From NCBI RefSeq assembly GCF_030323265.1, contig NZ_CP104990.1:682001-746000 (forward strand): a DNA stretch of 64,000 bases, read 5' to 3'. The position numbers and the translations under genes were made by a program. Numbering within the stretch: position 1 is the stretch's first letter; each line of letters begins with the position of its first letter. The notes beneath the pieces are model-generated. The model was given only the letters and a program-made list of their open reading frames with translations. It was not told the origin of the DNA and did no database searches. This DNA is from Terrirhizobium terrae. GTDB lineage: Bacteria > Pseudomonadota > Alphaproteobacteria > Rhizobiales > Rhizobiaceae. Shown piece by piece: positions 31,592 through 40,441 of this stretch.

Positions 31592-32998
31592 TCAGCGGAT
31601 CAGACCCATCTCCGTCGGCAGCCACAGTGTGACGGCCGGGACGAAGGTGATGATGATCAGCGCGATAAAGAGCGGCACCAGCCAGGGCAGGATGGCCATG
31701 GTCGTGCGTTCGACCGAGAGTTTGGCGACGCGCGAGAGCACGAAGAGCACCATGCCGAGCGGCGGATGCAGCAGCCCGATCATCAGGTTCAAGGTCATGA
31801 TTAGTCCGAAATGCACCGGATCGATGTCGAATTGCAGCACCAGCGGCAACAGGATCGGCACGAGGATGGTGATCGCAGCGATCGTGTCGAGGAAGCAGCC
31901 GACGAACAACATCAGCAGGTTCACGAGGATCAGGAAGACCCATTTGCTGTCCGTGAGGCTGGTGATCGCCGTCGACAGCAGTTGCGCCGTCTGGCTGACG
32001 GTCAAGAGCCAGGCGAAGACAGAAGCAGCGGCAACAATGAAGAGCACCGAAGCGGTGGTCTCGATCGTGTCCATCGTCGCCTTGGCCAGCGTCCGGAAGG
32101 TCATGGTGCGGTAGCGCACCAACCCGAGAAACAGCGACCACAGAACAGCGGCGACCGCGGCTTCCGTCGGTGTGAACCAGCCCATCGTCATGCCGCCGAT
32201 CAGGATCACCGGCGTCATCAGCGCCATCACCGCCGAGAAGTCGAAATACCAGTCGGCTGCGATAAGCACGAGAAGCGCGATGCCGACTGCCATGTTGAGC
32301 GATAGGCCCAAAAACGTCAGCAGATAAATGCCGAGCGGCACCATCATCACGACAAGAACTTCCAGCGATGCACCGGAAAGATTCTTGAAGCTGAAAGGCG
32401 TGTCCGAACCCCAGTGTTTGATGAAGGCGAAGACGGCGACCGTAATCATCATAAGGACGGTCATCACCACGCCGGGAACGATGCCGGCCATGAACAGTGC
32501 GCCAATCGAGACATTGGCCATCATGCCATAGATGACGAAGGGCAAGGACGGCGGGAAGATCGGTCCGAGCGTGGCGGATGCGGCCGTGACGCCGACGGCG
32601 GCCTCGACCGGATAGCCGTGATCCTTCATCGCCTTAATCTCGATCGTGCCGATGCCGGCCGCGTCTGCCAGGGCCGTGCCGGACATGCCGGAAAAGACCA
32701 CCGAGCCGATGATGTTGACCTGCGCAAGCCCGCCCTTCATCCAGCCGACGAGGGCGACGGCGAAGGAATAGATGCGGCCGGTCACTCCGGCGATGTTCAT
32801 CAGGTTGCCGGCGAGAATGAAGAAGGGCACGGCGAGCAGCGGGAAGCTCTCGACGCCGGCGATCAGGCGTTGCGCGGCGATGATATCCGGTGCCACGCCA
32901 TAGAAGACGATATAGGCGAGCGACGAGGTGGCCATCGAGATGGCAACGGGTACGCCGATGATCATCAAAAGCAGAAAGGATCCGATCAGAAGCAGCAT
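31592..32998 (-). CDS. TRAP transporter large permease (DctM)
   Basis: Main membrane subunit of a sodium-driven sugar-acid importer, 468 residues and almost entirely hydrophobic. Family motifs include VESFPLLAVPFFILAGNLMN, FSGMSGTALADAAGIGTIE and FPPSLPFVIYG. The preceding small permease gene ends 3 bases upstream, and the binding protein gene is first in the operon. The linked enzymes point to an aldonate or hexuronate substrate. Confidence 0.96.
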   Translation of the reverse strand: MLLLIGSFLLLMIIGVPVAISMATSSLAYIVFYGVAPDIIAAQRLIAGVESFPLLAVPFFILAGNLMNIAGVTGRIYSFAVALVGWMKGGLAQVNIIGSVVFSGMSGTALADAAGIGTIEIKAMKDHGYPVEAAVGVTAASATLGPIFPPSLPFVIYGMMANVSIGALFMAGIVPGVVMTVLMMITVAVFAFIKHWGSDTPFSFKNLSGASLEVLVVMMVPLGIYLLTFLGLSLNMAVGIALLVLIAADWYFDFSAVMALMTPVILIGGMTMGWFTPTEAAVAAVLWSLFLGLVRYRTMTFRTLAKATMDTIETTASVLFIVAAASVFAWLLTVSQTAQLLSTAITSLTDSKWVFLILVNLLMLFVGCFLDTIAAITILVPILLPLVLQFDIDPVHFGLIMTLNLMIGLLHPPLGMVLFVLSRVAKLSVERTTMAILPWLVPLFIALIIITFVPAVTLWLPTEMGLIR

Positions 32999-33001
32999 GG
33001 C

Positions 33002-33577
33002 TCAGCCCTCGCTCTGGAAGGCTTCGGGCCGTTCCAGCACCGAATAGCCACGGCGCATGTTGGCGATGAATACCTGGATGGAGCGGAACAGCATCAGCAC
33101 GAAGGCCGCCAGAACCGAATAGAAGACGATCCCACGCGGCAGGGCGACGGTCACCATCTCTTCGCCGGCGACGATCTCCATATAGCGCCACATCAGCCAG
33201 GAGCCGTAGGCGAAGAAACCAATGCGGATGATGTCGACGATGGTTGCCATGACCCGTGTCACATGGGCCGGCAGATAATGATAGAGCACGTCGACCTGGA
33301 TATGACGCGACATGCGCACGCACATGACGGCACCCAGAAACACGACGCCGATCAAACAGTTGACCGCAATCTCCTCCGTCCAGGCATAGCTGTCGTTCAG
33401 GACATAGCGGGTGAAGAACTGCAGGAAGACGCAGCCCGTCATCAGCCAGAACAGCGCCAGCGTGATCCAGTCCTCGAAGGCATAGGCCTTCAGATCGACA
33501 TCGACAGGTGCTTCGTCGAAGGTATGCGCGAGTTCCTCAGGCGTGACCTGAGTATGAACCTCTTGGATTGTCGTCAT
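33002..33577 (-). CDS. TRAP transporter small permease (DctQ)
   Basis: Four-helix membrane subunit, 191 residues. A hydrophilic N-terminus of about 30 residues is followed by hydrophobic segments such as WITLALFWLMTGCVFLQFF; YAWTEEIAVNCLIGVVFLG and RHIQVDVLYHYLP match the family. It lies between the binding protein and large permease genes, as is usual. Confidence 0.93.
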   Translation of the reverse strand: MTTIQEVHTQVTPEELAHTFDEAPVDVDLKAYAFEDWITLALFWLMTGCVFLQFFTRYVLNDSYAWTEEIAVNCLIGVVFLGAVMCVRMSRHIQVDVLYHYLPAHVTRVMATIVDIIRIGFFAYGSWLMWRYMEIVAGEEMVTVALPRGIVFYSVLAAFVLMLFRSIQVFIANMRRGYSVLERPEAFQSEG

Positions 33578-33636
33578 GAGCTTGTCCCATTCATGAGAAG
33601 CCGGCGCGGCTTCTATTCAAACCGCGCCGAACGGGA

Positions 33637-34611
33637 TCACTTGATGGCGCGGATCGCTTCCCAGTCGGCCTTGTCGTAGCCGAACTCTTCGAAGGTCACC
33701 TTTTCGAGCACGTTCTTCTCAAAGTCGGCCTTGTCGACTTCGACGACGTTGAGGCCGCGCTTCTTGAAGTCGTCGACGAGTGACTTTTCACGCTCCTCGA
33801 TGATCTTCGTCGTCTTGGCCGCGGCTTCCTGCATGACTTCGCGGAAGATCTGCTTGTCTTCGTCAGAGAGGCTCGCCCAACGGCTCTTGGAAACGACCGT
33901 GTTCAGGTGATCGACGATATGGCCGGAGAGAACGATATTCTTCTGCACTTCGAAGAATTTCTTCGCTTCGATCGTCGTCAGCGGATTTTCCTGGGCGTCG
34001 ACGGTGCCGTTCTGCAGTGCCAGATAGACTTCGGCGAATGCAATCGGCGTCGTGTTGGCGCCGCAGGCGCGTGGCATGGCGAGATAGGCCGGAACGTCCG
34101 GCACCCGCATCTTCACGCCCTTGAGATCGGCGCATTTGGTGATGTCGGTGTTCGATGTCGTGTGACGCGTGCCGTAATAGCTGACGGCGGTGATCACATT
34201 GCCGGTCTTGTCCTCATAGCCCTTTGCAAGGCGCTTGAAGACGTCGCTCTTGGTATAGGCGATCAGATGGCTCGGATCGCGGAAGATATAGGGGAAATAG
34301 GTGACGCCGATCGGCTTGTAGTCACGGGCCGCGAAGCTCGAACCCGAGATGATCATATCGACCGTGCCGAGCTTCAGGCCCTGGTTGATGTCGGCTTCCT
34401 TGCCGAGCTGCGATGCCGGATAGACATCGATCTTGTAGCGGTTGTTGGTGCGCTTGGCGATTTCTTGAGCCGCCCAGACCGATTCCGTATGGAATGGTTC
34501 GGATGTCTCGTAGACATGCGCCCATTTCAGCGTTTCCTGCGCATGCGCGGACAATGCCGACGCCATGACGACGGCTGCTGCGCCGAGCAGCATATTAAAT
34601 CTTGAACTCAT
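33637..34611 (-). CDS. TRAP transporter solute-binding protein (DctP)
   Basis: Periplasmic protein that captures the substrate for the TRAP permease. It has 324 residues with a Sec signal peptide (MSSRFNMLLGAAAVVMASALSAHA, cut after AHA). ATG 34611 has a GGGAGGAG ribosome site and starts the signal peptide; an upstream in-frame start at 34677 is not needed. The motif KMRVPDVPAY holds the conserved carboxylate-binding arginine, and ALQNGTVDAQENPL is typical. First structural gene of the operon, downstream of the FadR-type regulator. Confidence 0.94.
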   Translation of the reverse strand: MSSRFNMLLGAAAVVMASALSAHAQETLKWAHVYETSEPFHTESVWAAQEIAKRTNNRYKIDVYPASQLGKEADINQGLKLGTVDMIISGSSFAARDYKPIGVTYFPYIFRDPSHLIAYTKSDVFKRLAKGYEDKTGNVITAVSYYGTRHTTSNTDITKCADLKGVKMRVPDVPAYLAMPRACGANTTPIAFAEVYLALQNGTVDAQENPLTTIEAKKFFEVQKNIVLSGHIVDHLNTVVSKSRWASLSDEDKQIFREVMQEAAAKTTKIIEEREKSLVDDFKKRGLNVVEVDKADFEKNVLEKVTFEEFGYDKADWEAIRAIK

Positions 34612-34673
34612 TCTCTCCTCCCGAATTACGTTCAGATTGCTCCCTTGATCGGCCGCCTCCCGAGCGGTCGCGA

Positions 34674-35387
34674 TCACTCCTCTCTCGTCGGCTCCTCCCC
34701 GAAGCTTTCCGAGAATCTCTTCTGCGACTGCGTCAGATGCATTCGCATGGCCTCGCGCGATGCTGCCGGGTCTCCCGCCGCCAGCGCATCCCGTATGACC
34801 CTGTGTTCCTCAAGCGCTGCCCGCCACGTATGCGGGCCCTCGAAATAGCTTGCGAGCTTTTCGAAGAAGGGCGAGGAGCGCTTGTCGTAGATCAACCCTG
34901 TGAACACGTTGAGCGCCGAATTGCCGATGATATCGGCGATTGCGGTATGAAAGGCCCGGTCGAGCATGAGCGCCCGCTCAGAATCTCCCAACGCGCCTTC
35001 CATCTCCTCTAGGATCTGGTCGATGCGCTCGATGGCGGCTGCGTTGACACGTCTTGCAGCCTCTTCGGCAATAGCGCTTTCTATCAGGCAGCGCGCTTGC
35101 AGAATTTCGAACGGTCCCTCGCTGTCATCGGCGGCAAGAACCTGGCTTGCATCGGTGGCCCTGCTGTTGACGTAGACGCCGGAGCCCATGCGGATCTGCA
35201 CCAACCCTTCGACCTCCAGCACGATCAGAGCTTCCCGCACTGTCGGGCGTGAAACGCCAAGACGCTCGGCCAGATCCCGCTCGGCCGGCAGCCGTTCACC
35301 GACCGGGATCTCTCCCGATTGGATCAGACTACGCAACTGTTCTGCAGCCTGGCGATAAAGCCTGCGTGGCTCAAGCGCGACAAACAT
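34674..35387 (-). CDS. FadR-type GntR regulator of the aldonate operon
   Basis: A 237-residue regulator with winged helix (RLPAERDLAERLGVSRPTVREALIVL) and FCD domain (DRAFHTAIADIIGN, LEEHRVIRDAL, RMHLTQSQ), close to the UxuR/ExuR group. ATG 35387 has a GGGAGGG ribosome site. It lies directly before the TRAP and catabolic genes on the same strand and has a candidate operator just upstream (35425-35443), suggesting autoregulation and control of the operon. Confidence 0.9.
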   Translation of the reverse strand: MFVALEPRRLYRQAAEQLRSLIQSGEIPVGERLPAERDLAERLGVSRPTVREALIVLEVEGLVQIRMGSGVYVNSRATDASQVLAADDSEGPFEILQARCLIESAIAEEAARRVNAAAIERIDQILEEMEGALGDSERALMLDRAFHTAIADIIGNSALNVFTGLIYDKRSSPFFEKLASYFEGPHTWRAALEEHRVIRDALAAGDPAASREAMRMHLTQSQKRFSESFGEEPTREE

Positions 35388-35424
35388 GAAGCCCTCCCGG
35401 CATCATTCTCCTCCAGATGCCATC

Positions 35425-35443
35425 TGGTCAGATTGTCTTACCA
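35425..35443. promoter_or_regulatory. Candidate FadR/UxuR-type operator
   Basis: TGGTCAGATTGTCTTACCA has TGGT/ACCA arms and AGA/TCT inner symmetry, the general shape of sites bound by FadR-family sugar-acid regulators. It lies 38 bases before the regulator start codon. Confidence 0.45.
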
Positions 35444-35473
35444 ATTTTTATCCGTCAAGCGGCTATTGGAATT

Positions 35474-36534
35474 TTATAGGAGCGGTTTCACGCTATAGGT
35501 CTTGGCAAGAACCCCGAAGGCCTCTCGCGTCACCGGATCCAGCTCGACGCCGTGGGCTTCGCGGTGGCGGGCGACCTGCCATTCCCGATCACCTGGCGCC
35601 ATGACGTCCGCGCCGTCGCGGGCGGGGGATGCGCGCAGTGTCTCCACATAGCGCTTCATCCCGGCCTCAAAGGTTGCGCGGTCGCCAAAGGCTTCGGGCA
35701 TGATGGCCATCACGAAGGCGCCGAGCTGCCGCGGTGTTTTCATGTCCTCACCGCCCATCGGCGGGATGTCGAAGCTCAGGCGCATGCCGGTCAGCACGGC
35801 GCTGAAAATCTCGGCTATGCCCGCCAGAGCCGCCCCTTTGAAACCAAAGGCCGCGCCGACGAGGCGCCAGCATCTCCGCGATCTGCGGGTCGGTCGTATC
35901 GATGCCAGCATCATTGGATGCGACACCTTCCGGCAATGTGGTGCTGGTGCTGCGGTAAAGCATGACACGATTGAAGGGCACGGCGCTGGTCGCCATATCG
36001 AGCAGCCACGGGGCCTCGCCGGCTATCGGCACGGCCATGGAAATCGGATTCGTACCGTGGAAGCGAGTAGCGCCGTCATGCAGGCGCACGAAACTGTCCG
36101 AATTGCAGAAGGAGAGGCCGATCAATCCCTGTTTCGCCGCTTCGATCGAATAGGCGCCTGCCGCACCGAAATGCGAGCCGTTGCGAATGCCGACGGCGGC
36201 TATCCCAAATTGACGAGCAAGCTCGATGGCTCTTTCCATCGCTGCATAGCCGCCGACTGCGCCTTGCGCATGATCCGCGTCCAGCGTCTCGACGGCGCCA
36301 GAAGCCTGAAGTCTTTTTAACATTGGGCGTCTTGTTGAGCCGGCCGCCCTCCAGCGCCCTGACATAGTGATCGAGCAAGCGGACGCCGTGGCTGTCCACC
36401 CCACAGCGTGTCGCATGCATGAGTGCCCGCGTCGTCGCGTCGGAGGTCGCCTGGTCGGCTCCGCATCCCGTCAGAACCTCGCGGCAGAACCGGTCGAGAT
36501 CAACGAGCGATACCTTCTGCTGAATGACGTCCAT
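35474..36534 (-). CDS. Malate/L-lactate dehydrogenase (Ldh2/YiaK) family oxidoreductase, two apparent frameshifts
   Basis: NAD(P)-dependent dehydrogenase, about 352 residues after correction, normal for the family that includes malate, ureidoglycolate, sulfolactate and 2,3-diketogulonate reductases. Motifs: ATRCGVDSHGVRLLDHYVRAL near the start, IRNGSHFGAAGAYS, and GTNPISMAVP. Two breaks: one extra T in the run at 36315-36319, and one extra base at GG 35863-35864. Both are insertions, so real decay is somewhat more possible here than elsewhere, but the segments on either side remain well conserved. Divergent from the double-HTH regulator, which probably controls it. The substrate is unknown. 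Confidence 0.78.
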
Positions 36535-36551
36535 GCTGCTCCCTGCCCATT

Positions 36552-36577
36552 AATGTCTTTTGTGTACACTAGACATT
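36552..36577. promoter_or_regulatory. Candidate GntR operator between divergent genes
   Basis: AATGTC (36552-36557) and GACATT (36572-36577) form an inverted repeat that encloses the perfect palindrome GTGTACAC (36562-36569). It lies between the dehydrogenase and the GntR gene and could control both. Confidence 0.45.
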
Positions 36578-36648
36578 GATTTCGACAGATGCAAATGAAT
36601 GATCTGACGACGGGTGGACGAATTTCGCTGAGCTGAGGAGGAGCAGGC

Positions 36649-37674
36649 ATGGGTGATGGGACGGACGGCATTGCCGCCGGGCGCTCGCCGCGGCTCTATC
36701 AGCGGGCGCTTGAGGTGATGGCATCCGAGATTCGGAGCGGAAGATGGCCTGATGCAGCAAGGCTCAACGAGACAACGGTCGCGGCTCGCTTCGGTATCAG
36801 CCGCGCACCAGCGCGTCAGGCGCTTGTCGAGCTTGAGGCCATGGGGTTGGTCCGCAAACGTGAGGGCAGGGGCTATAGCATAGTGACGGGCATCGATGGG
36901 ATCGGTGCGGAGAAATGCGATACGCCGCCATGTGAGGCAATCCATTCAGATGATGTTCGACTACACTTCTTGGCGAGCTGGGAGCTGATCTATCGGCAGG
37001 TGGAGATGGACATCGTCTCGCGCACGTCGATTGCCAGCTGGCGGCTCAACGAGGCAGCGCTCGCCAAATCCTTTGGGGTTAGCCGAACGGTCGCGCGCGA
37101 GGTCGTGGCAAGGCTTCAGCAACGCGGCATCGTTGGCAAGGATGACAACGGGCGCTGGCATGTCCCAGCACTGACGACCACGCATGTCAATCAGCTCTAT
37201 GAACTGCGCTGGACGCTGGAGCCGCTTGCCCTCGCGCAGGCTTTTCCCCGACTGCCGGACGATTTGTTGTCGCATCTGCTGGCGGACCTGGAAAAGGCCA
37301 TTCGAGCCGGCGAAGGGGCGGATGGCGAGACGTTGGACCGGATAGAGCACCAGCTTCACAGCGAGCTGCTGGGATATTGCGATAATCCACCCCTGATGCA
37401 GGCGATCAGCCTGCCGCAGGCAGTCCTCGTCGCGCACCACCGCCTCTACCAACCGAAATCACCGTCCATCACCGAAGAACCGTTTCTGATCGAGCATCTT
37501 GACGTGTTCGAGCGTCTGATGGCCGGCAGGATCGCCGATGCACGGGACGCGTTGGTGGACCATCTCAAAATCTCGCGGGAGCGAGCCATGCTGCGCATCG
37601 CCCGGGCAGCGCGCGGCCTTTCGCTGCCGGATATCCCCTATCTGGAGCGCCTGCGCGACGTCGAATTCATTTGA
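36649..37674 (+). CDS. GntR-family regulator with two winged-helix domains and an FCD-like domain
   Basis: A 341-residue protein, about 100 longer than ordinary FadR-type regulators. Residues about 15-78 form one winged helix ([20 protein letters not shown]). Residues about 105-165 form a second ([20 protein letters not shown]), which repeats the same pattern including RLNE, FG(I/V)SR and AR. The rest, to about 320, is a helical FCD-like effector domain ([39 protein letters not shown]). It is divergent from the Ldh2-type dehydrogenase and 26 bases before a mandelate-racemase-family enzyme, so it probably regulates both. A duplicated reader head is uncommon in the GntR family. Confidence 0.87.
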   Translation: MGDGTDGIAAGRSPRLYQRALEVMASEIRSGRWPDAARLNETTVAARFGISRAPARQALVELEAMGLVRKREGRGYSIVTGIDGIGAEKCDTPPCEAIHSDDVRLHFLASWELIYRQVEMDIVSRTSIASWRLNEAALAKSFGVSRTVAREVVARLQQRGIVGKDDNGRWHVPALTTTHVNQLYELRWTLEPLALAQAFPRLPDDLLSHLLADLEKAIRAGEGADGETLDRIEHQLHSELLGYCDNPPLMQAISLPQAVLVAHHRLYQPKSPSITEEPFLIEHLDVFERLMAGRIADARDALVDHLKISRERAMLRIARAARGLSLPDIPYLERLRDVEFI

Positions 37675-37700
37675 ACCAACGATTATTGGGAGGAGCCAAT

Positions 37701-38819
37701 ATGAAGATCAAATCGCTGGAACCGTTCATCCTGCATCTGCCGCTGACTTCAGATTCGATTTCGGATTCGACGCACAGCATCACCCATTGGGGCGTGGTCG
37801 GGGTGGTGATTACCACGACAGATGGGCTGACCGGATACGGCTTTACTGGAACCCACGCACATCTGCCGTCCGATCGGCTGATCACCGCCTGTATCCGGGA
37901 CTGCTATGCGCCGCTATTGATCGGCGAGGATGCCAATGACCATCAGCGGCTTTGGACGAAGCTTGCCCGTTATCCATCCCTGCAATGGGTCGGCCGGGCC
38001 GGAATTACGCAACTGGCGCTAGCCGCGGTCGATGTGGCGATATGGGATTTGAAGAGCAAGAAGGCCGGGCTGCCGCTTTGGGCCTATCTCGGCGGCGCAA
38101 GAACCGACCGGCTGGAGGCCTACAATACCGATATCGGCTGGCTGTCCTTCTCGTTGGACGATCTCTTGTCCGGTTCCGCCCGTGCGGTGGAAGAGGATGG
38201 CTTTACCCGGATCAAGCTGAAGGTTGGGCATGATGATCCGAATGTCGACGTGCGCAGGCTGGAGGCGGTTCGCAAGCGGCTTGGTCCGGATGTGCGTATC
38301 GCCATCGACGGCAACGGAAAATGGGATCTACCCACCTGCCAGCGATTCTGCGAGCAGTCCCGCGGCCTCGATATCTACTGGTTCGAAGAACCCCTGTGGT
38401 ATGACGATGTAGAGAGCCATCGGCTTCTGGCGCGCTCATCGACCATTCCCGTGGCGCTTGGTGAGCAGCTTTATACGGTCGACGCGTTCCGGTCATTCAT
38501 CAGCGCCGGCGCAGTCGCCTATGTCCAGCCGGACGTCACGCGGCTCGGCGGGATCACGGAATTCATCCAGGTGGCCGATCTGGCGCTGGCGCATCGCCTC
38601 CCGGTCGTGCCCCATGCGGGCGAGATGAGCCAGGTTCATGTGCATCTGAGCTACTGGCATCCGGCCTCTACGATTCTCGAGTATATCCCCTGGATCAAGG
38701 ACCATTTCGAGGAACCGGCGGATGTCGTCGGCGGTGTTTACAAGCGCCCGCAAAAACCGGGCGCCGGGACGACAGTTCTGGCTGAAAGTTATGCCCGTTT
38801 TGGCAAGAGCCTCGCCTGA
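37701..38819 (+). CDS. Mandelate racemase/muconate lactonizing enzyme family, sugar-acid dehydratase
   Basis: Enolase-superfamily enzyme of 372 residues. Catalytic lysines are in [11 protein letters not shown] (K-x-K), metal ligands in [21 protein letters not shown] and [11 protein letters not shown], and the general-acid histidine in [16 protein letters not shown]. This places it among acid-sugar dehydratases or epimerases, but the sequence does not decide the substrate. ATG 37701 has a GGGAGGAG ribosome site. It likely acts with the Ldh2-type dehydrogenase under the double-headed GntR regulator. A terminator hairpin follows at 38836. Confidence 0.88.
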   Translation: MKIKSLEPFILHLPLTSDSISDSTHSITHWGVVGVVITTTDGLTGYGFTGTHAHLPSDRLITACIRDCYAPLLIGEDANDHQRLWTKLARYPSLQWVGRAGITQLALAAVDVAIWDLKSKKAGLPLWAYLGGARTDRLEAYNTDIGWLSFSLDDLLSGSARAVEEDGFTRIKLKVGHDDPNVDVRRLEAVRKRLGPDVRIAIDGNGKWDLPTCQRFCEQSRGLDIYWFEEPLWYDDVESHRLLARSSTIPVALGEQLYTVDAFRSFISAGAVAYVQPDVTRLGGITEFIQVADLALAHRLPVVPHAGEMSQVHVHLSYWHPASTILEYIPWIKDHFEEPADVVGGVYKRPQKPGAGTTVLAESYARFGKSLA

Positions 38820-38835
38820 CGGAGCGCTGAAAACA

Positions 38836-38861
38836 GATCTGCCGCCCGGAGGCGGCAGATC
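38836..38861. terminator. Bidirectional terminator hairpin between the MR-family gene and dctA
   Basis: GATCTGCCGCC pairs perfectly with GGCGGCAGATC around a 4-base loop, in the gap between two convergent genes. The A-rich stretch before it would give a U-rich tail on the dctA (minus) transcript. Confidence 0.75.
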
Positions 38862-38900
38862 GAGGCGGGACATTGCTGCCCCGCATTTGCCTTGGGAGGC

Positions 38901-40226
38901 TTATTCTGCGGGCTGAAGACGGCCCGTTGCATTGTCGGTGGAGCCACCGGCAAGGGCAGTGTCCAGCATATCCTTGTCGAGCTCGCCTTCCCAGCGGGCA
39001 ACGACGATCGTGGCGACCGCGTTGCCGACGAGGTTGGTCAGCGCGCGGCATTCCGACATGAAGCGGTCGATGCCGAGGATCAGCGCCATGCCGGCAACCG
39101 GAACCGAGGGAACGACGGAGAGCGTCGCGGCCAGCGTGATGAAGCCCGCACCGGTAATGCCTGCTGCACCCTTGGAAGAGAGCATTGCGACGAGCAGCAG
39201 CAGGATCTGGTCGGTGAGCGACAGATCGATGCCGGTTGCCTGGGCAATGAACAGTGCCGCCAGCGTCATGTAGATGTTGGTGCCGTCGAGGTTGAACGAG
39301 TAGCCGGTCGGGATGACCAGACCAACAACCGAGCGCTTGCAGCCGGCACGTTCCATCTTCTGCATCAAGTTCGGCAGGGCGGCTTCCGAAGAGGATGTGC
39401 CGAGAACGAGCAACAGCTCTTCCTTGATGTACCGCAGCAGAGCGAAGATCGAGAAGCCGTTATACTTCGCCACCGCACCGAGAACCACGACGACGAAGAG
39501 CACAGCCGTAATGTAGAAGGTGAGGATGAGGAAGGCGAGGTTTGCGACCGAGCCGATGCCGTACTTGCCGATGGTGAATGCCATGGCACCGAAGGCGCCG
39601 ATCGGGGCAGCCTTCATCAGGATGGCGACGAGGCGGAATACCGGGGCGGTAAGCGCGGTCAGGAAATCCGTGACCGGCTTGCCCTTTTCGCCGACCATGC
39701 CGAGCGCGATACCGAACAGGACCGAGAAGAACAGGACCTGCAGGATGTCGCCCTGGGCAAACGCACCGACGATGGTTTCCGGAATGATGTTCATCAGGAA
39801 GCCGGTAATCGTCGTCTCATGCGCCTTGGTGGCATATGTCGCGACGGCCTTGCCGTCGAGCGTGGCCGGGTCGATGTTCATGCCGGCGCCAGGCTGCAGC
39901 AGATTGCCGACGATCAGGCCGACGATCAGTGCCAGAGTCGAAAACGCCAGGAAGTAGATCATTGCCTTACCGGCGACGCGGCCGACCTTCTTCAGGTCCG
40001 ACATACCGGCAATGCCGGTGGCGACCGTGAGGAAGATCACCGGCGCGATGATCATCTTGACGAGCCGGATGAAGGCGTCACCGAGCGGCTTCAGGCTGGC
40101 GCCGAAATCAGGCCAGTAGTGGCCGATCAGCATGCCGGCGACGATGGCGGCAATAACCTGAACATACAGGTGGCGGTAGAATGGCAGGGGTGCACGCGGC
40201 TGCGTGGATGCGGGTACTTCAATCAT
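38901..40226 (-). CDS. dctA: C4-dicarboxylate transport protein
   Basis: Sodium/proton symporter for succinate, fumarate and malate, 441 residues with many membrane segments. It needs to be expressed in rhizobial bacteroids for nitrogen fixation. Family motifs: [21 protein letters not shown], the serine-rich hairpin [30 protein letters not shown] and [18 protein letters not shown] 40226 (MIEVPAS) has a GGAGG ribosome site 5 bases away; ATG 40238 in the same frame does not. A sigma-54 promoter lies 68-83 bases upstream, with two DctD sites beyond it. Divergent from dctBD. Confidence 0.97.
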   Translation of the reverse strand: MIEVPASTQPRAPLPFYRHLYVQVIAAIVAGMLIGHYWPDFGASLKPLGDAFIRLVKMIIAPVIFLTVATGIAGMSDLKKVGRVAGKAMIYFLAFSTLALIVGLIVGNLLQPGAGMNIDPATLDGKAVATYATKAHETTITGFLMNIIPETIVGAFAQGDILQVLFFSVLFGIALGMVGEKGKPVTDFLTALTAPVFRLVAILMKAAPIGAFGAMAFTIGKYGIGSVANLAFLILTFYITAVLFVVVVLGAVAKYNGFSIFALLRYIKEELLLVLGTSSSEAALPNLMQKMERAGCKRSVVGLVIPTGYSFNLDGTNIYMTLAALFIAQATGIDLSLTDQILLLLVAMLSSKGAAGITGAGFITLAATLSVVPSVPVAGMALILGIDRFMSECRALTNLVGNAVATIVVARWEGELDKDMLDTALAGGSTDNATGRLQPAE

Positions 40227-40293
40227 TAGGTCCTCCATCGCGCCACAACCAACTATTGGCTCTTCCCGGGCGCATTGATGTCAGGAGATCGGC

Positions 40294-40309
40294 AGCAAGC
40301 GGCGTGCCA
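40294..40309 (-). promoter_or_regulatory. Sigma-54 (-24/-12) promoter of dctA
   Basis: On the minus strand the sequence reads TGGCACG-CCGC-TTGCT, a full match to the sigma-54 consensus TGGCACG-N4-TTGCW. Transcription would start near 40282, about 55 bases before the dctA start codon. Confidence 0.9.
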
Positions 40310-40380
40310 GTTTGGAGTCTGCGTCATAAAGTCTTGATTTTAATCGTTTAAATTTGCGGCCTTAACTCGTGATGCCGAAT

Positions 40381-40400
40381 TTGAGCGAATTTCCGCACCT
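40381..40400. promoter_or_regulatory. DctD binding site 1
   Basis: TTGAGCGAATTTCCGCACCT is an imperfect inverted repeat matching the DctD pattern TTGTGCGGA-NN-TCCGCACAA, especially in its right arm. It lies about 72 bases upstream of the dctA -24 element. Confidence 0.7.
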
Positions 40401-40413
40401 GTGGATTTGCTCA

Positions 40414-40433
40414 TTGTGCGGATTTATGCTCAA
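40414..40433. promoter_or_regulatory. DctD binding site 2
   Basis: TTGTGCGGATTTATGCTCAA has a perfect left arm of the DctD pattern. It is spaced exactly 33 bases, about three helical turns, from site 1, as expected for tandem enhancer sites. It ends 8 bases before the dctB start codon. Confidence 0.75.
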
Positions 40434-40441
40434 ATGCCGTC

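Noticed and set aside
32414..33679. A 421-codon open frame opposite the TRAP permeases
   Set aside because: Asp/His/Gly-rich translation typical of the mirror of membrane protein genes.
38892..40229. A 445-codon open frame opposite dctA
   Set aside because: Composition is His/Arg/Glu-rich and without family features; it is the mirror of the dctA coding sequence.
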